Shown in pieces: positions 63,731 through 64,000 of a stretch of DNA of 64,000 bases; within the stretch, counting starts at the first letter, position 1; the number at the start of each line of letters is the position of its first letter. Below the pieces are notes generated by a model that did no database searches, had not been told where the DNA came from, and saw only the letters and a program-made list of their open reading frames with translations. This DNA comes from Monomorium pharaonis (taxonomy: Eukaryota > Arthropoda > Insecta > Hymenoptera > Formicidae). A program made the translations under genes and the position numbers. Location of the stretch: the NCBI RefSeq assembly GCF_013373865.1, contig NC_050473.1, positions 14,392,783 through 14,456,782 of the forward strand, in the 5' to 3' direction.

Positions 63731-64000
63731 ATTAGATTACCTGTAACTGGGTTACGTCTACGTTAGAGATGCGCGAGCGAACCCCCAGGAATTCTGTAGG
63801 ACGTCATGTAGACGCGAACCTGTATTGTCCCGTCGCGCTGCGCTTTCTGACGACGGGCGACGGGAACCGCGGTATCTCCGATCTTCGGCCGAATACATGA
63901 ATCATAACCGGATCCCACACACGCTTTCGACTTTTAAATCTTTGATCAAGCAGATTCAATTGCCCGATTTGATTTATTATACCCCGTCTAACGATGCCGA

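Larger units (their letters stand above)
57803..64000. other. Intergenic block at the right end
   Basis: No gene is supported beyond the weak candidate at 60408. The block holds a GT microsatellite (61016-61041) and a CAG/CAC trinucleotide stretch (63686-63730). A TATATAAA at 59023 is followed only by a 9-codon frame. AT-rich sequence spans 59.64-60.0 and 60.48-60.7 kb. The last 1.3 kb is GC-moderate with no recognised element. Confidence 0.5.

Noticed and set aside
5953..63960. Exact TCF/Pangolin-type GATCAAAG motifs at 5953, 15115, 42368 and 63950
   Set aside because: About two such 8-mers are expected by chance on two strands in 64 kb; four scattered, unclustered copies are not evidence of a Wnt-responsive element.
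1..64000. tRNA, rRNA or spliceosomal RNA genes
   Set aside because: I looked for A-box and B-box pairs and U6/U1-like sequence and saw no convincing candidate; a covariance-model scan would settle this.

Overview
The window is eukaryotic and most likely from an insect; Hymenoptera, perhaps an ant, is my best guess. The evidence is a conserved two-exon zinc-finger gene with insect-type splice sites, a TATA-driven gene for a small secreted protein, very sparse coding content, and many GA/CT, TA and GT microsatellites in a mosaic of GC-moderate and AT-rich blocks. The order-level placement is inference only.

Two protein-coding genes are well supported, both on the + strand. (1) 32796-33455 is a single-exon gene for a 219-residue secreted, cysteine-free protein built from repeats of the form V-P-T-V-Y-K. 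It has its own TATA-like box and polyadenylation signal. I do not recognise the family; a structural extracellular or cuticle-type protein is the most likely reading. (2) 47593-49472 is the no ocelli/elbow (NET family) transcriptional co-repressor, 506 residues in two exons. It has an ATG-free leader, a 359-bp intron, a Groucho-binding FKPY motif, a buttonhead-like Cys cluster and one atypical C2H2 finger. Its probable 3' UTR runs to about 50.67 kb and holds three exact Pumilio-type UGUAAAUA motifs.

The rest (1-32.6 kb, 33.6-46.8 kb, 50.7-64 kb) looks like the large regulatory intergenic territory expected around a developmental patterning gene. I saw no tRNA, rRNA, CRISPR array or intact transposon. 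The most interesting structure there is a set of diverged local duplications found by eye: 151-271/777-906, 24183-24346/24711-24863, and 56263-56301/57260-57298. There are also an exact 15-bp pair (27306/27625), direct repeats flanking a long CT tract (43.8-43.96 kb), several perfect short palindromes, and two promoter-like segments with short unrecognised ORFs (12.73-13.31 kb and 60.28-60.54 kb).

The two genes need not work together: one is a nuclear patterning regulator and the other a secreted repeat protein about 14 kb upstream. I found no convincing new enzymatic or defence system. The candidates for novelty are the repeat protein and the duplicated non-coding modules.
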